A DNA stretch of 64,000 nucleotides from Ischnura elegans (lineage: Eukaryota > Arthropoda > Insecta > Odonata > Coenagrionidae): NCBI RefSeq assembly GCF_921293095.1, contig NC_060258.1, positions 6,090,607 through 6,154,606 of the forward strand. The letters run 5' to 3'. The notes beneath the pieces are model-generated. The model was given only the letters and a program-made list of their open reading frames with translations, made no database searches and was not told where the DNA came from. Numbering within the stretch: position 1 is the first letter of the stretch; each line of letters starts with the position of its first letter. Below are positions 46,687-62,545 of the stretch, in pieces. The position numbers and the translations under genes are program-made.

Positions 46687-49600
46687 CCCACCATGTCCCG
46701 CACTTCATACCTCATCTTATCATTATTCCATCTATAGCACTGTTTTCATCGTCCCTTCACCTTTAAGCACTCGCTTCATCCATACCTTCGGTCTCCTACT
46801 TATCTCATTTAAAAGGTGCAATTCTTAACTCACCATGTCCTGCACTTCATACCTCATCTTACCATATTACCATCTTTAGCACTGTTCTCATCATTTAATT
46901 TCATTTAAGCACTCGCTCCATCCATTTCCTCGGTCTCCTACTTATCTCATTTAAAAGGTGCAATTCCTAACCCACCATGTCCTGCACTTCATACCTTATC
47001 TCATCATATTTCTATCTATAGCACTGTTTTCATCATTTCTTCTCACTTAAGCACTCGCTACATCCATTTCCTCGGTCTCCTACTTATCTCATTTAAAAGG
47101 TGCAATTCCTAACCCACCATGTCTTGCACTTCATACCTCATCTTATCATATTTCCATCTTTAGCACTGTTTTCATCATTTCTTCTCATTTAAGCACTCGC
47201 TCCATCCAACCTTCGGTCTCCTACTTATTTCATTTAAAAGATGCAATTCCTAACTCACCATGTCCTGCACTTCATACCTCATCTTATCATATTTCCATCT
47301 TTAGCACTGTTCTCATCATTTCTTCTTATTTAAGCACTCGCTTCATCCATACCTTCGGTCTCCTACTTATCTCATTTAATAAGTGCAATTCCTAACCTAC
47401 CATGTCCTGCACTTCATACCTCATCTTATCATATTTCCATCTTTAGCACTGTTTTCATCATTTCTTCTCACTTAAGCACTCGCTACATCCATACCTTCGG
47501 TCTCCTACTTATCTCATTTAAAGGTGCAATTCCTAACCCACCATGTCCTGCACTTCATACCTCATCTTATCATTTTTCCATCTTTAGCACTGTTTTCATC
47601 ATTTCTTCTCATTTAAGCACTCGCTCCATCAATACCTTCGGTCTCCTACTTATCTCATTTAAAAGGTGCAATTCGTAACCCACCATGTCCTGCACTTCAT
47701 ACCTCATCTTAGCCTATTTCCATCTTTAATACCGTTCTCATCATTTCTTCTCATTTAAGCATGGGCTCCATCCATACCTTCGGTCTCCTACTTATCTCAT
47801 ATAAAAGGTGCAATTCCTAACCCACCAAGTCCTGCACTTCATACCTCATCTTATAATTATTTTATCTTTAGCACTGTTTTCATCGTCCCTTCACCTTTAA
47901 GCACTCGCTCCATCCATACATTCGGTCTCCTACTTATCTCTTTTAAAAGGTGCAATTCCTAACCCACCATGTCCTGCACTTAATACGACATCTTATCATA
48001 TTACCATCTTTAGCACTGTTTTCATCATTTCTTCTCATTTAATCACTCGCTACATCCATACCTTCGGTCTCCTACTTATCTCATTTAAAAGGTGCAATTC
48101 CAAACCCACCATGTCCTGCACTTCATACCTCATCTTATCATATTTCCATCTTTATCACTATTTTCATCATTTCTTCTCATTTATTTACTCGTTTCATCAA
48201 TACCTTCGGTCTCCTACTTATCTCATTTAAAACGTGCAATTCCTAACCCACACTGTCCTGCACTTCATACCTCATCTTATCATATTTCAATCTTTATCAC
48301 TTTTTTCATCATTTCTTCTCATTTAAGCACTCGCTACATCCATACCTTCGGTCTCCTTCTAATCTCATTTAAACGGTGCAATTCCTAACCCACCATGTCC
48401 TGCACTTCATACCTCATCTTATCATATTTCCATCTTTATAACTATTTTCATCATTTCTTCTCATTTATGCACTCGTTTCATCAACACGAACGGTCTCCTA
48501 CTTATCTCATTTAAAAGGTGCAATTCCCTACCCACCATGTCCAACACTTCATTCCTCATCTTATCATATTTCCATCTTTATCACTATTTTCATCATATCT
48601 TCTCATTTAAGCACTCGCTCCATCCATACCTTCGGTCTCTTACTTATCTCATTTAAATGGTGATACTCCTAACCCACCATGTCCTGCACTTCATACCTCA
48701 TCTTATCATATTTCCATCTTTAGCACTGTTCTCATCATTTCTTCTCATTTAAGCACTCGCTCCATCCATACCTTCGGTCTCCTCCTTATCTCATTTAAAA
48801 GGTGATATTCCTAACCCACCATGTCCTGCACTTCATACCTCATCTTATCATATTTCCATCTTTAATACAGTTTTCATCATTTCTTCTCATTTAAGCACTC
48901 GCTACATCCATACTTTCGGTCTCCTACTTATCTCATTTAAAAGGTGCAATTCCTAACCCACCATGTCCTGCACTTCATACGTCATCTTACCATATTACCA
49001 TCTTTAGCACTGTTTTCATCATTTCTTCTTATTTAAGCACTCGCTCCATCAATACCTTCGGTCTCCTACTTATCTCATTTAAAAGGTGCAATTCCTAACC
49101 CACCATGTCCCGCACTTCATACCTCATCTTATCATTATTCCATCTATAGCACTGTTTTCATCGTCCCTTCACCTTTAAGCACTCGCTTCATCCATACCTT
49201 CGGTCTCCTACTTATCTCATTTAAAAGGTGCAATTCCTAACCCACCATGTCTTGCACTTCATACCTCATCTTATCATATTTCCATCCTTAGCACTGTTTT
49301 CATCATTTCATTTCATTTAAGCACACGCTCCTTCCAACCTTCGGTCTTCTACTTATCTCATTTAAAAGGTGCAATTCCTAACCCACCATGTCTTGCACTT
49401 CATACTACATCTAACCATATTACCATCTTTAGCACTGTTATCATCATTTCTTCTTATTTAAGCACTCGCTTCATCCATTTCCTCGGTCTCCTACTTATCT
49501 CATTTAAAAGGTGCAATTCCTAACCCACCATGTCCTGCACTTCATACCTTATCTCATCATATTTCTATCTTTAGCACTGTTTTCATCATTTCTTCTCACT

Positions 49601-52600
49601 TAAGCACTCGCTACATCCATTTCCTCGGTCTCCTACTTATCTCATTTAAAAGGTGCAATTCCTAACCCACCATGTCTTGCACTTCATACCTCATCTTATC
49701 ATTATTCCATCTATAGCACTGTTTTCATCGTCCCTTCACCTTTAAGCACTCGCTTCATCCATACCTTCGGTCTCCTACTTATTTCATTTAAAAGGTGCAA
49801 TTCCTAACTCACCATGTCCTGCACTTCATACCTCATCTTATCATATTTCCATCTTTAGCACTGTTTTCATCATTTAATTTCATTTAAGCACTCGCTCCTT
49901 CCAACCTTCGGTCTCCTACTTGTCTCATTTAAAAGGTGCAATTCCTAACCCACCATGTCTTGCACTTCATACCTCATCTTACCATATTACCATCTTTAGC
50001 ACTGTTCTCATCATTTCTTCTCACTTAAGCACTCGCTACATCCATTTTCTCGGTCTCCTACTTATCTCATTTAATAGGTGCAATTCCTAACCTACCATGT
50101 CCTGCACTTCATACCTCATCTTATCATATTTCCATCTTTAGCACTGTTTTCATCATTTCTTCTCCCTTAAGCACTCGCTCCATCCATTTCCTCGGTCTCC
50201 TACTTATCTCATTTAAAAGGTGCAATTCCTAACCCACCATGTCCTGCACTTCATACCTTATCTCATCATATTTCCATCTTTAGCACTGTTTTCATCATTT
50301 CATTTCATTCAAGCACTCGCTCCTTCCAACCTTCGGTCTCCTACTTATCTCATTTAAAAGGTGCAATTCCTAACCCACCATGTCTTGCACTTCATACCTC
50401 ATCTTATCATATTTCCATCTTTAGCACTGTTTTCATCATTTCTTCTCATTTAAGCACTCGCTCCATCCAACCTTCGGTCTCCTGATTATTTCATTTAAAA
50501 GGTGGAATTCCTAACTCACCATGTCCTGCACTTCATACCTCATCTTATCATATTTCCATCTTTAGCACTGTTTTCATCATTTCATTTCATTTAAGCACTC
50601 GCTCCTTCCAACCTTCGGTCTCCTACTTATCTCATTTAAAAGGTGCATTTCCTAACCCACCATGTCCAGCACTTCATACGTCATCTTACCATATTACCAT
50701 CTTTAGCACTGTTTTCATCATTTCTTCTTATTTAAGCACTCGCTCCATCAATACCTTCGGTCTCCTACTTATCTCATTTAAAAGGTGCAATTCCTAACCC
50801 ACCATGTCCCGCACTTCATACCTCATCTTATCATTATTCCATCTATAGCACTGTTTTCATCGTCCCTTCACCTTTAAGCACTCGCTTCATCCATACCTTC
50901 GGTCTCCTACTTATCTCATTTAAAAGGTGCAATTCCTAACCCACCATGTCTTGCACTTCATACCTCATCTTATCATATTTTCATTTTTAGCACTGTTTTC
51001 ATCATTTCTTCTCATTTAAGCACTCGCTCCATCCAACCTTCGGTCTCCTACTTATTTCATTTAAAAGGTGCAATTCCTAACTCACCATGTCCTGCACTTC
51101 ATACCTCATCTTATCATATTTCCATCTTTAGCACTGTTTTCATCATTTCATTTCATTTAAGCACACGCTCCTTCCAACCTTCGGTCTTCTACTTATCTCA
51201 TTTAAAAGGTGCAATTCCTAACCCACCATGTCTTGCACTTCATACCACATCTAACCATATTACCATCTTTAGCACTGTTATCATCATTTCTTCTTATTTA
51301 AGCACTCGCTTCATCCATTTCCTCGGTCTCCTACTTATCTCATTTAAAAGGTGCAATTCCTAACCCACCATGTCCTGCACTTCATACCTTATCTCATCAT
51401 ATTTCTATCTTTAGCACTGTTTTCATCATTTCTTCTCCCTTAAGCACTCGCTCCATCCATTTCCTCGGTCTCCTACTTATCTCATTTAAAAGGTGCAATT
51501 CCTAACCCACCATGTCCTGCACTTCATACCTTATCTCATCATATTTCTATCTTTAGCACTGTTTTCATCATTTCTTCTCTATTAAGCACTCGCTACATCC
51601 ATACCTTCGGTCTCCTACTTATCTCATTTAAAAGGTGCAATTCCTAACCCATCATGTCCTGCACTTCATACCTCATCTTATCATATTTCCATCTTTAGCA
51701 CTGTTTTCATCATTTCTTCTCATTTAAGCACTCGCTCCATCAATACCTTCGGTCTCCTACTTATCTCATTTAAAAGGTGCAATTCCTAACCCACCATGTC
51801 CTGCACTTCATACCTCATCTTATCATATTTCCATCTTTATCACTATTTTCATCATTTCTTCTCATTTATTTACTCGTTTCATCAATACCTTCGGTCTCCT
51901 ACTTATCTCATTTAAAAGGTGCAATTCCTAACCCACCATGTCCTGCACTTCATACCTCATCTAATCATATTTCCATCTTTATCACTATTTTCATCATTTC
52001 TTCTCATTTATTTACTCGTTTCATCAATACCTTCGGTCTCCTACTTATCTCATTTAAAAGGTGCAATTCCTAACCCACCATGTCCTGCACTTCATACCTT
52101 ATCTCATCATATTTCTATCTTTAGCACTGTTTTCATCGTCCCTTCACCTTTAAGCACTCGCTCCATCCATACATTCGGTCTCCTACTTATCTCTTTTAAA
52201 AGGTGCAATTCCTAACCCACCATGTCCTGCACTTAATACGACATCTTATCATATTACCATCTTTAGCACTGTTTTCATCATTTCTTCTCATTTAATCACT
52301 CGCTACATCCATACCTTCGGTCTCCTACTTATCTCATTTAAAAGGTGCAATTCCTAACCCACCATGTCCTGCACTTCATACCTCATCTTATCATATTTCC
52401 ATCTTTAGCGCTGTTTTCATCATTTCTTCTCATTTAAGCACTAGCTTCATCAATACCTTCGGTCTCATACTTATCTCATTTAAAAGGTGCAATTCCTAAC
52501 CCACCATGTCCTGCACTTCATACCTCATCTTATCATATTTCCATCTTTATCACTATTTTCATCATTTCTTCTCATTTATTTACTCGTTTCATCAATACCT

Positions 52601-55600
52601 TCGGTCTCCTACTTATCTCATTTAAAAGGTGCAATTCCTAACCCACCATGTCCTGCACTTCATACCTCATCTTATCATATTTCCATCTTTAGCGCTGTTT
52701 TCATCATTTCATCTCATTTAAGCACTCGCTCCATCCATACCTTCGGTCTCCTACTTATATCATTTAAAAGGTGCAATTCCTAACCCACCATGTCCTGCAC
52801 TTCATACCTCATCTTATCATATTTCCATCTTTAATACTGTTTTCATCATTTCTTCTCATTTAAGCACTCGCTCTATCCATACCTTCGGTCTCCTACTTAT
52901 CTAATTAGAAGGTGCAATTCCTAACCCACCATGTGTTGCACTTGATACCTCATCTTATCATATTTCAATCTTTATCACTATTTTCATCATTTCTTCTCAT
53001 TTAAGCACTCGCAACATCCATACCTTCGGTCTCCTTCTTATTCATTTAAAAGGTACAATTCCTAACCCACCATGTCCTGCACTTCATACCTCATCTTATC
53101 ATATTTCCATCTTTAATAATGTTTTCATCATTTCTTCTCATTTAGGCACTCGCTACATCAATACCTTCGGTCACCTACTTATCTTATTTAAAAGGTGCAA
53201 TTCCTAACCCACCATGTCCTGCACTTCATACCTCATCTTATCATATTTCCATCATTAGCGCTGTTTTCATCATTTCTTCTCATTTAAGCACTAGCTCCAT
53301 CCATACCTTCGGTCTCCTACTTATCTCATTTAAAAGGTGCAATTCCTAACCCACCATGTCCTGCACTTCATACCTCATCTTATCATATTTCCATCTTTAG
53401 CACTGTTTCCATCATTTCTTCTCATTTAAGCACTCGCTCCATCCATACCTTCGGTATACTACTTATCTCATTTAAAAGGTAATATTCCTAACCCACCATG
53501 TCCTGCACTTCATGCCTCATCTTATCATTTTTCTATCTTAAGCACTGTTTCCATCATTTTTTCGCCTTAAGCACTCGCTCAATCCGTACTTTCGGTCTCC
53601 TACTTTTCTTATTTAAAAGGTGCAATTCCTAACCCACCATGTCCTGCACTTCATACCTCATCTTATCATATTTCCATCTTTATCACTATTTTCATCATTT
53701 CTTCTCAATTAAGCACTCGCTCCATCCATTCCTTTGGTGTCCTACTTATCTCATTTTAAAGGTGCAATTCCTAACCCACCATATCCTGCACTTCATACCT
53801 CATCCTATCAATTATATCTTGAGCACTGTTTTCATTATTTCTTCTCATTTAAGCATTCGCTCCATCCATATCTTCGGTCTCCTACTTATCTCATTGAAAA
53901 GGTGCAATTTCTAACCCACCATGTCATGCACTTCATTCCTCATCTTATCATATTTCCACCTTTAGCACTGTTTTCATCATTTCTTCTCCTTTAAGCACTC
54001 GCTCCATCCATACCTTCGGCCTCCTACTTATCTCATTTAAAAGGTGCATATCTTAACCCACCATGTCCTGCACTTCATACCTCATCTTATCATATTTCCA
54101 TCTTTAGCGCTGCTTTCATCATATCTTCTCATTTAAGCACTCGCTTCATCCATACCTTCGGTCTCCTACTTATCTCATTTAAAAGGTGATATTGCTAACC
54201 CACCATGTCCTGCACTTCATACCTCATCTTATCATATTTCCACCTTTAGCACTGTTCTCATCATTGCTTCTCATTTAAGCACTCGCTCCATCCATACCTT
54301 CGGTCTCCTATTTATCTCATTTAAAAGGTGATATTCCTAACCCACCATGTCCTTCACTTCATACCTCATCTTATCATATTTCCATCTTTAGCGCTGTTTT
54401 CATCATTTCTTCTCATTTAAGCACTCGATCCATCCATTCCTTCGGTCTCCTACTTATCTCATTTTAAAGGTGCAATTCCTAACCCACCATGTCCTGCACT
54501 TCATACCTCATCCTATCAATTATATCTTGAGCACTGTTTTCATTATTTCTTCTCATTTAAGCATTTGCTCCATCCATATCTTCGGTCTCCTACTTATCTC
54601 ATTGAAAAGGTGCAATTTCTAACCCACCATGTCATGCACTTCATTCCTCATCTTATCATATTTCCACCTTTAGCACTGTTTTCATCATTTCTTCTCCTTT
54701 AAGCACTCGCTCCATACATACCTTCGGCCTCCTACTTATCTCATTTAAAAGGTGCAATTCTTAACCCACCATGTCCTGCACTTCATACCTCATCTTATCA
54801 TATTTCCATCGTTAGCGCTGCTTTCATCATATCTTCTCACTTAAGCACTCGCTCCATCCATACCTTCGGTCTCCTACTTATCTCATTTAAAAGGTGCAAT
54901 TCCTAACCCACAATGTCCTGCACTTCATACCTCATCTTATCATATTTCCATCTTTAGCGCTGTTTTCATCATATCTTCTCATTTAAGCACTCGTTCCATC
55001 CATACCTTCGGACTCCTACTTATCTCATTTAAAAGGTGATATTCCTAACCCACCATGTCCTGCACTTCATACCTCATCTTATCATATTTCCATCTTTAGC
55101 GCTGTTTTCATCATATCTTCTCATTTATGCACTCGCTCCATCCATACATTCGGTCTCCTACTTATCTCATTTAAAATGTGATCTTGCTAACCCACCATGT
55201 CCTGCACTTCAAACCTCATCTTATCATATTTACATCTTTATCACTGTTTTCATCATTTCTTCTCCTTTAAGCACTCGCTCCATCCATACTTACGGTCTCC
55301 TGCTTATCTCATTTAAAAGGTGCAATTCCTAACCCACCATGTCCTGCACTTCATACCTCATCTTATCATATTTCCATCTTTAGCGCTGTTTTCATCATAT
55401 CTTCTCATTTAAGCACTCGCACCATCCATACCTTCGGTCTCCTACTTATCTCATTTAAAAGGTGCAATTCCTAACCCACCATGTCCCGCACTTCATACCT
55501 CATCTTATCATATTTCCATATTTAGCGCTGTTTTCATCATATCTTCTCATTTAAGCACTCGCTCCATCCATACATTCGGTCTCCTACTTATCTCATTTAA

Positions 55601-58600
55601 AAGGTGATATTGCTAACCCACCATGTCCTGCACTTCATACCTCATCTTATCATATTACCATCTTTAGCACTGTTTTCATCATTTCTTCTTATTTAAGAAC
55701 TCGCTCCATCAATACCTTCGGTCTCCTACTTATCTCATTTAAAAGGTGCAATTCCTAACCCACCATGTCCCGCACTTCATACCTCATCTTATCATTATTC
55801 CATCTATAGCACTGTTTTCATCGTCCCTTCACCTTTAAGCACTCGCTTCATCCATACCTTCGGTCTCCTACTTATCTCATTTAAAAGGTGCAATTCCTAA
55901 CTCACCATGTCCTGCACTTCATACCTCATCTTATCATATTTCCATCTTTAGCACTGTTTTCATCATTTAATTTCATTTAAGCACTCGCTCCATCCAACCT
56001 TCGGTCTCCTACTTATCTAATTTAAAAGGTGCAATTCCTAACCCACCATGTCTTGCACTTCATACCTCATCTTACCATATTACCATCTTTAGCACTGTTC
56101 TCATCATTTCTTCTTATTTAAGCACTCGCTTCATCCATACCTTCGGTCTCCTACTAATCTCATTTAATAGGTGCAATTCCTAACCTACCATGTCCTGCAC
56201 TTCATACCTCATCTTATCATATTTCCATCTTTAGCACTGTTTCCATCATTTCTTCTCCCTTAAGCACTCGCTCCATCCATTTCCTCGGTCTCCTACTTAT
56301 CTCATTTAAAAGGTGCAATTCCTAACCCACCATGTCCTGCACTTCATACCTTATCTCATCATATTTCTATCTATAGCACTGTTTTCATCATTTCTTCTCA
56401 CTTAAGCACTCGCTACATCCATTTCCTCGGTCTCCTACTTATCTCATTTAAAAGGTGCAATTCCTAACCCACTATGTCTTGCACTTCATACCTCATCTTA
56501 TCATATTTCCATCTTTAGCACTGTTTTCATCATTTCTTCTCATTTAAGCACTCGCTCCATCCAACCTTCGGTCTCCTACTTATCTCATTTAATAGGTGCA
56601 ATTCCTAACCTACCATGTCCTGCACTTCATACCTCATCTTATCATATTTCCATCTTTAGCACTGTTTTCATCATTTCTTCTCACTTAAGCACTCGCTACA
56701 TCCATACCTTCGGTCTCCTACTTATCTCATTTAAAGGTGCAATTCCTAACCCACCATGTCCTGCACTTCATACCTCATCTTATCATTTTTCCATCTTTAG
56801 CACTGTTTTCATCATTTCTTCTCATTTAAGCACTCGCTCCATCAATACCTTCGGTCTCCTACTTATCTCATTTAAAAGGTTCAATCCCTAACCCACCATG
56901 TCCTGCACTTCATACCTCATCTTAGCCTATTTCCATCTTTAATACCGTTCTCATCATTTCTTCTCATTTAAGCATGCGCTCCATCCATACCTTCGGTCTC
57001 CTACTTATCTCATATAAAAGGTGCAATTCCTAACCCACCAAGTCCTGCACTTCATACCTCATCTTATAATTATTTTATCTTTAGCACTGTTTTCATCGTC
57101 CCTTCACCTTTAAGCACTCGCTCCATCCATACATTCGGTCTCCTACTTATCTCTTTTAAAAGGTGCAATTCCTAACCCACCATGTCCTGCACTTAATACG
57201 ACATCTTATCATATTACCATCTTTAGCACTGTTTTCATCATTTCTTCTCATTTAATCACTCGCTACATCCATACCTTCGGTCTCCTACTTATCTCATTTA
57301 AAACGTGCAATTCCTAACCCACACTGTCCTGCACTTCATACCTCATCTTATCATATTTCAATCTTTATCACTTTTTTCATCATTTCTTCTCATTTAAGCA
57401 CTCGGTACATCCATACCTTCGGTCTCCTACTAATCTCATTTAAACGGTGCAATTCCTAACCCACCATGTCCTGCACTTCATACCTCATCTTATCATATTT
57501 CCATCTTTATAACTATTTTCATCATTTCTTCTCATTTATGCACTCGTTTCATCGACACGAACGGTCTCCTACTTATCTCATTTAAAAGGTGCAATTCCCT
57601 ACCCACCATGTCCAACACTTCATTCCTCATCTTATCATATTTCCATCTTTATCACTATTTTCATCATATCTTCTCATTTAAGCACTCGCTCCATCCATAC
57701 CTTCGGTCTCTTACTTATCTCATTTAAATGGTGATACTCCTAACCCACCATGTCCTACACTTCATACCTCATCTTATCATATTTCCATCTTTAGCACTGT
57801 TCTCATCATTTCTTCTCATTTAAGCACTCGCTCCATCCATACCTTCGGTCTCCTCCTTATCTCATTTAAAAGGTGATATTCCTAACCCACCATGTCCTGC
57901 ACTTCATACCTCATCTTATCATATTTCCATCTTTAATACAGTTTTCATCATTTCTTCTCATTTAAGCACTCGCTACATCCATACTTTCGGTCTCCTACTT
58001 ATCTCATTTAAAAGGTGCAATTCCCAACCCACCATGTCTTGCACTTCATACCTCATCTTATCATATTTCCATCTTTAGCACTGTTTTCATCATTTCTTCT
58101 CATTTAAGCACTCGCTCCATCCAACCTTCGGTCTCCTGATTATTTCATTTAAAAGGTGGAATTCCTAACTCACCATGTCCTGCAATTCATACCTCATCTT
58201 ATCATATATCCATCTTTAGCACTGTTTTCATCATTTCATTTCATTTAAGCACTCGCTCCTTCCAACCTTCGGTCTCCTACTTATCTCATTTAAAAGGTGC
58301 AATTCCTAACCCACCATGTCCTGCACTTCATACGTCATCTTACCATATTACCATCTTTAGCACTGTTTTCATCATTTCTTCTTATTTAAGCACTCGCTCC
58401 ATCAATACCTTCGGTCTCCTACTTATCTCATTTAAAAGGTGCAATTCCTAACCCACCATGTCCCGCACTTCATACCTCATCTTATCATTATTCCATCTAT
58501 AGCACTGTTTTCATCGTCCCTTCACCTTTAAGCACTCGCTTCATCCATACCTTCGGTCTCCTACTTATCTCATTTAAAAGGTGCAATTCCTAACCCACCA

Positions 58601-61600
58601 TGTCTTGCACTTCATACCTCATCTTATCATATTTCCATCTTTAGCACTGTTTTCATCATTTCTTCTCATTTAAGCACTCGCTCCATCCAACCTTCGGTCT
58701 CCTACTTATTTCATTTAAAAGATGCAATTCCTAACCCACCATGTCTTGCACTTCATACCTCATCTTATCATATTTCCATCTTTAGGACTGTTTTCATCAT
58801 TTCATTTCATTTAAGCACACGCTCCTTCCAACCTTCGGTCTTCTACTTATCTCATTTAAAAGGTGCAATTCCTAACCCACCATGTCTTGCACTTCATACC
58901 ACATCTAACCATATTACCATCTTTAGCACTGTTATCATCATTTCTTCTTATTTAAGCACTCGCTTCATCCATTTCCTCGGTCTCCTACTTATCTCATTTA
59001 AAAGGTGCAATTCCTAACCCACCATGTCCTGCACTTCATACCTTATCTCATCATATTTCTATCTTTAGCACTGTTTTCATCATTTCTTCTCACTTAAGCA
59101 CTCGCTACATCCATTTCCTCGGTCTCCTACTTATCTCATTTAAAAGGTGCAATTCCTAACCCACCATGTCTTGCACTTCATACCTCATCTTATCATATTT
59201 CCATCTTTAGCACTGTTTTCATCATTTCTTCTCATTTAAGCACTCGCTCCATCCAACCTTCGGTCTCCTACTTATTTCATTTAAAAGGTGCAATTCCTAA
59301 CTCACCATGTCCTGCACTTCATACCTCATCTTATCATATTTCCATCTTTAGCACTGTTTTCATCATTTAATTTCATTTAAGCACTCGCTCCTTCCAACCT
59401 TCGGTCTCCTTCTTATCTCATTTAAAAGGTGCAATTCCTAACCCACCATGTCTTGCACTTCATACCTCATCTTACCATATTACCATCTTTAGCACTGTTC
59501 TCATCATTTCTTCTCATTTAAGCACTCGCTTCATCCATACCTTCGGTCTCCTACTTTTCTCATTTAATAGGTGCAATTCCTAACCTACCATGTCCTGCAC
59601 TTCATACCTCATCTTATCATATTTCCATCTTTAGCACTGTTTTCATCATTTCTTCTCCCTTAAGCACTCGCTCCATCCATTTCCTCGGTCTCCTACTTAT
59701 CTCATTTAAAAGGTGCAATTCCTAACCCACCATGTCCTGCACTTCATACCTTATCTCATCATATTTCCATCTTTAGCACTGTTTTCATCATTTCATTTCA
59801 TTCAAGCACTCGCTCCTTCCAACCTTCGGTCTCCTTCTTATCTCATATAAAAGGTGCAATTCCTAACCCACCATGTCTTGCACTTCATACCTCATCTTAT
59901 CATATTTCCATCTTTAGCACTGTTTTCATCATTTCTTCTCATTTAAGCACTCGCTCCATCCAACCTTCGGTCTCCTGATTATTTCATTTAAAAGGTGGAA
60001 TTCCTAACTCACCATGTCCTGCACTTCATACCTCATCTTATCATATTTCCATCTTTAGCACTGTTTTCATCATTTCATTTCATTTAAGCACTCGCTCCTT
60101 CCAACCTTCGGTCTCCTACTTATCTCATTTAAAAGGTGCATTTCCTAACCCACCATGTCCAGCACTTCATACGTCATCTTACCATATTACCATCTTTAGC
60201 ACTGTTTTCATCATTTCTTCTTATTTAAGCACTCGCTCCATCAATACCTTCGGTCTCCTACTTATCTCATTTAAAAGGTGCAATTCCTAACCCACCATGT
60301 CCCGCACTTCATACCTCATCTTATCATTATTCCATCTATAGCACTGTTTTCATCGTCCCTTCACCTTTAAGCACTCGCTTCATCCATACCTTCGGTCTCC
60401 TACTTATCTCATTTAAAAGGTGCAATTCCTAACCCACCATGTCTTGCACTTCATACCTCATCTTATCATATTTCCATCTTTAGCACTGTTTTCATCATTT
60501 CTTCTCATTTAAGCACTCGCTCCATCCAACCTTCGGTCTCCTACTTATTTCATTTAAAAGGTGCAATTCCTAACTCACCATGTCCTGCACTTCATACCTC
60601 ATCTTATCATATTTCCATCTTTAGCACTGTTTTCATCATTTCATTTCATTTAAGCACTCGCTTCATCCATACCTTCGGTCTCCTACTTATCTCATTTAAA
60701 AGGTGCAATTCCTAACCCACCATGTCTTGCACTTCATACCACATCTAACCATATTACCATCTTTAGCACTGTTATCATCATTTCTTCTTATTTAAGCACT
60801 CGCTTCATCCATTTCCTCGGTCTCCTACTTATCTCATTTAAAAGGTGCAATTCCTAACCCACCATGTCCTGCACTTCATACCTTATCTCATCATATTTCT
60901 ATCTTTAGCACTGTTTTCATCATTTCTTCTCCCTTAAGAACTCGCTCCATCCATTTCCTCGGTCTCCTACTTATCTCATTTAAAAGGTGCAATTCCTAAC
61001 CCACCATGTCCTGCACTTCATACCTTATCTCATCATATTTATATCTTTAGCACTGTTTTCATCATTTCTTCTCACTTAAGCACTCGCTTCATCCATACCT
61101 TCGGTCTCCTACTTATCTCATTGAAAAGGTGCAATTCCTAACCCATCATGTCCTGCACTTCATACCTCATCTTATCATATTTCCATCTTTAGCACTGTTT
61201 TCATCATTTCTTCTCATTTATTTACTCGTTTCATCAATACCTTCGGTCTCCTACTTATCTCATTTAAAAGGTGCAATTCCTAACCCACCATGTCCTGCAC
61301 TTCATACCTCATCTAATCATATTTCCATCTTTATCACTATTTTCATCATTTCTTCTCATTTATTTACTCGTTTCATCAATACCTTCGGTCTCCTACTTAT
61401 CTCATTTAAAAGGTGCAATTCCTAACCCACCATGTCCTGCACTTCATACCTTATCTCATCATATTTCTATCTTTAGCACTGTTTTCATCGTCCCTTCACC
61501 TTTAAGCACTCGCTCCATCCATACATTCGGTCTCCTACTTATCTCTTTTAAAAGGTGCAATTCCTAACCCACCATGTCCTGCACTTAATATGACATCTTA

Positions 61601-62545
61601 TCATATTACCATCTTTAGCACTGTTTTCATCATTTCTTCTCATTTAATCACTCGCTACATCCATACCTTCGGTCTCCTACTTATCTCATTTAAAATGTGC
61701 AATTCCTAACCCACCATGTCCTGCACTTCATACCTCATCTTATCATATTTCCATCTTTAGCACTGTTTTCATCATTTCTTCTCATTTAAGCACTCGCTCC
61801 ATCAATACCTTCGGTCTCCTACTTATCTCATTTAAAAGGTGCAATTCCTAACCCACCATGTCCTGCACTTCATACCTCATCTTATCATATTTCCATCTTT
61901 ATCACTATTTTCATCATTTTTTCTCATTTATTTACTCGTTTCATCAATACCTTCGGTCTCCTACTTATCTCATTTAAAAGGTGCAATTCCTAACCCACCA
62001 TGTCCTGCACTTCATACCTTATCTCATCATATTTCTATCTTTAGCACTGTTTTCATCGTCCCTTCACCTTTAAGCACTCGCTCCATCCATACATTCGGTC
62101 TCCTACTTATCTCTTTTAAAAGGTGCAATTCCTAACCCACCATGTCCTGCACTTAATACGACATCTTATCATATTACCATCTTTAGCACTGTTTTCATCA
62201 TTTCTTCTCATTTATTTACTCGTTTCATCAATACCTTCGGTCTCCTACTTATCTCATTTAAAACGTGCAATTCCTAACCCACACTGTCCTGCACTTCATA
62301 CCTCATCTTATCATATTTCCATCTTTATAACTATTTTCATCATTTCTTCTCATTTATGCACTCGTTTCATCAACACCAACGGTATCCTACTTATCTCATT
62401 TAAAAGGTGCAATTCCCTACCCACCATGTCCAACACTTCATTCCTCATCTTATCATATTTCCATCTTTATCACTATTTTCATCATATCTTCTCATTTAAG
62501 CACTCGCTCCATCCATACCTTCGGTCTCTTACTTATCTCATTTAA
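44851..62545 (+). repeat. Larger higher-order duplication (8.6-9.4 kb offset)
   Basis: 45088 pairs with 53734 and 46390 with 55036 (offset 8,646). Markers near 48482 and 48861 pair with 57553 and 57932 (offset 9,071). 51777 pairs with 61129 and 52487 with 61839 (offset 9,352). The offset grows in steps close to whole units, so the copies share a block but have gained or lost units since. Confidence 0.8.

Noticed and set aside
30926-62545. Many 71-140-codon frames in the 142-bp satellite
   Set aside because: They recur because the units recur, shift frame between units (142 is not a multiple of 3), and are hydrophobic by-products of a T/C-rich strand.
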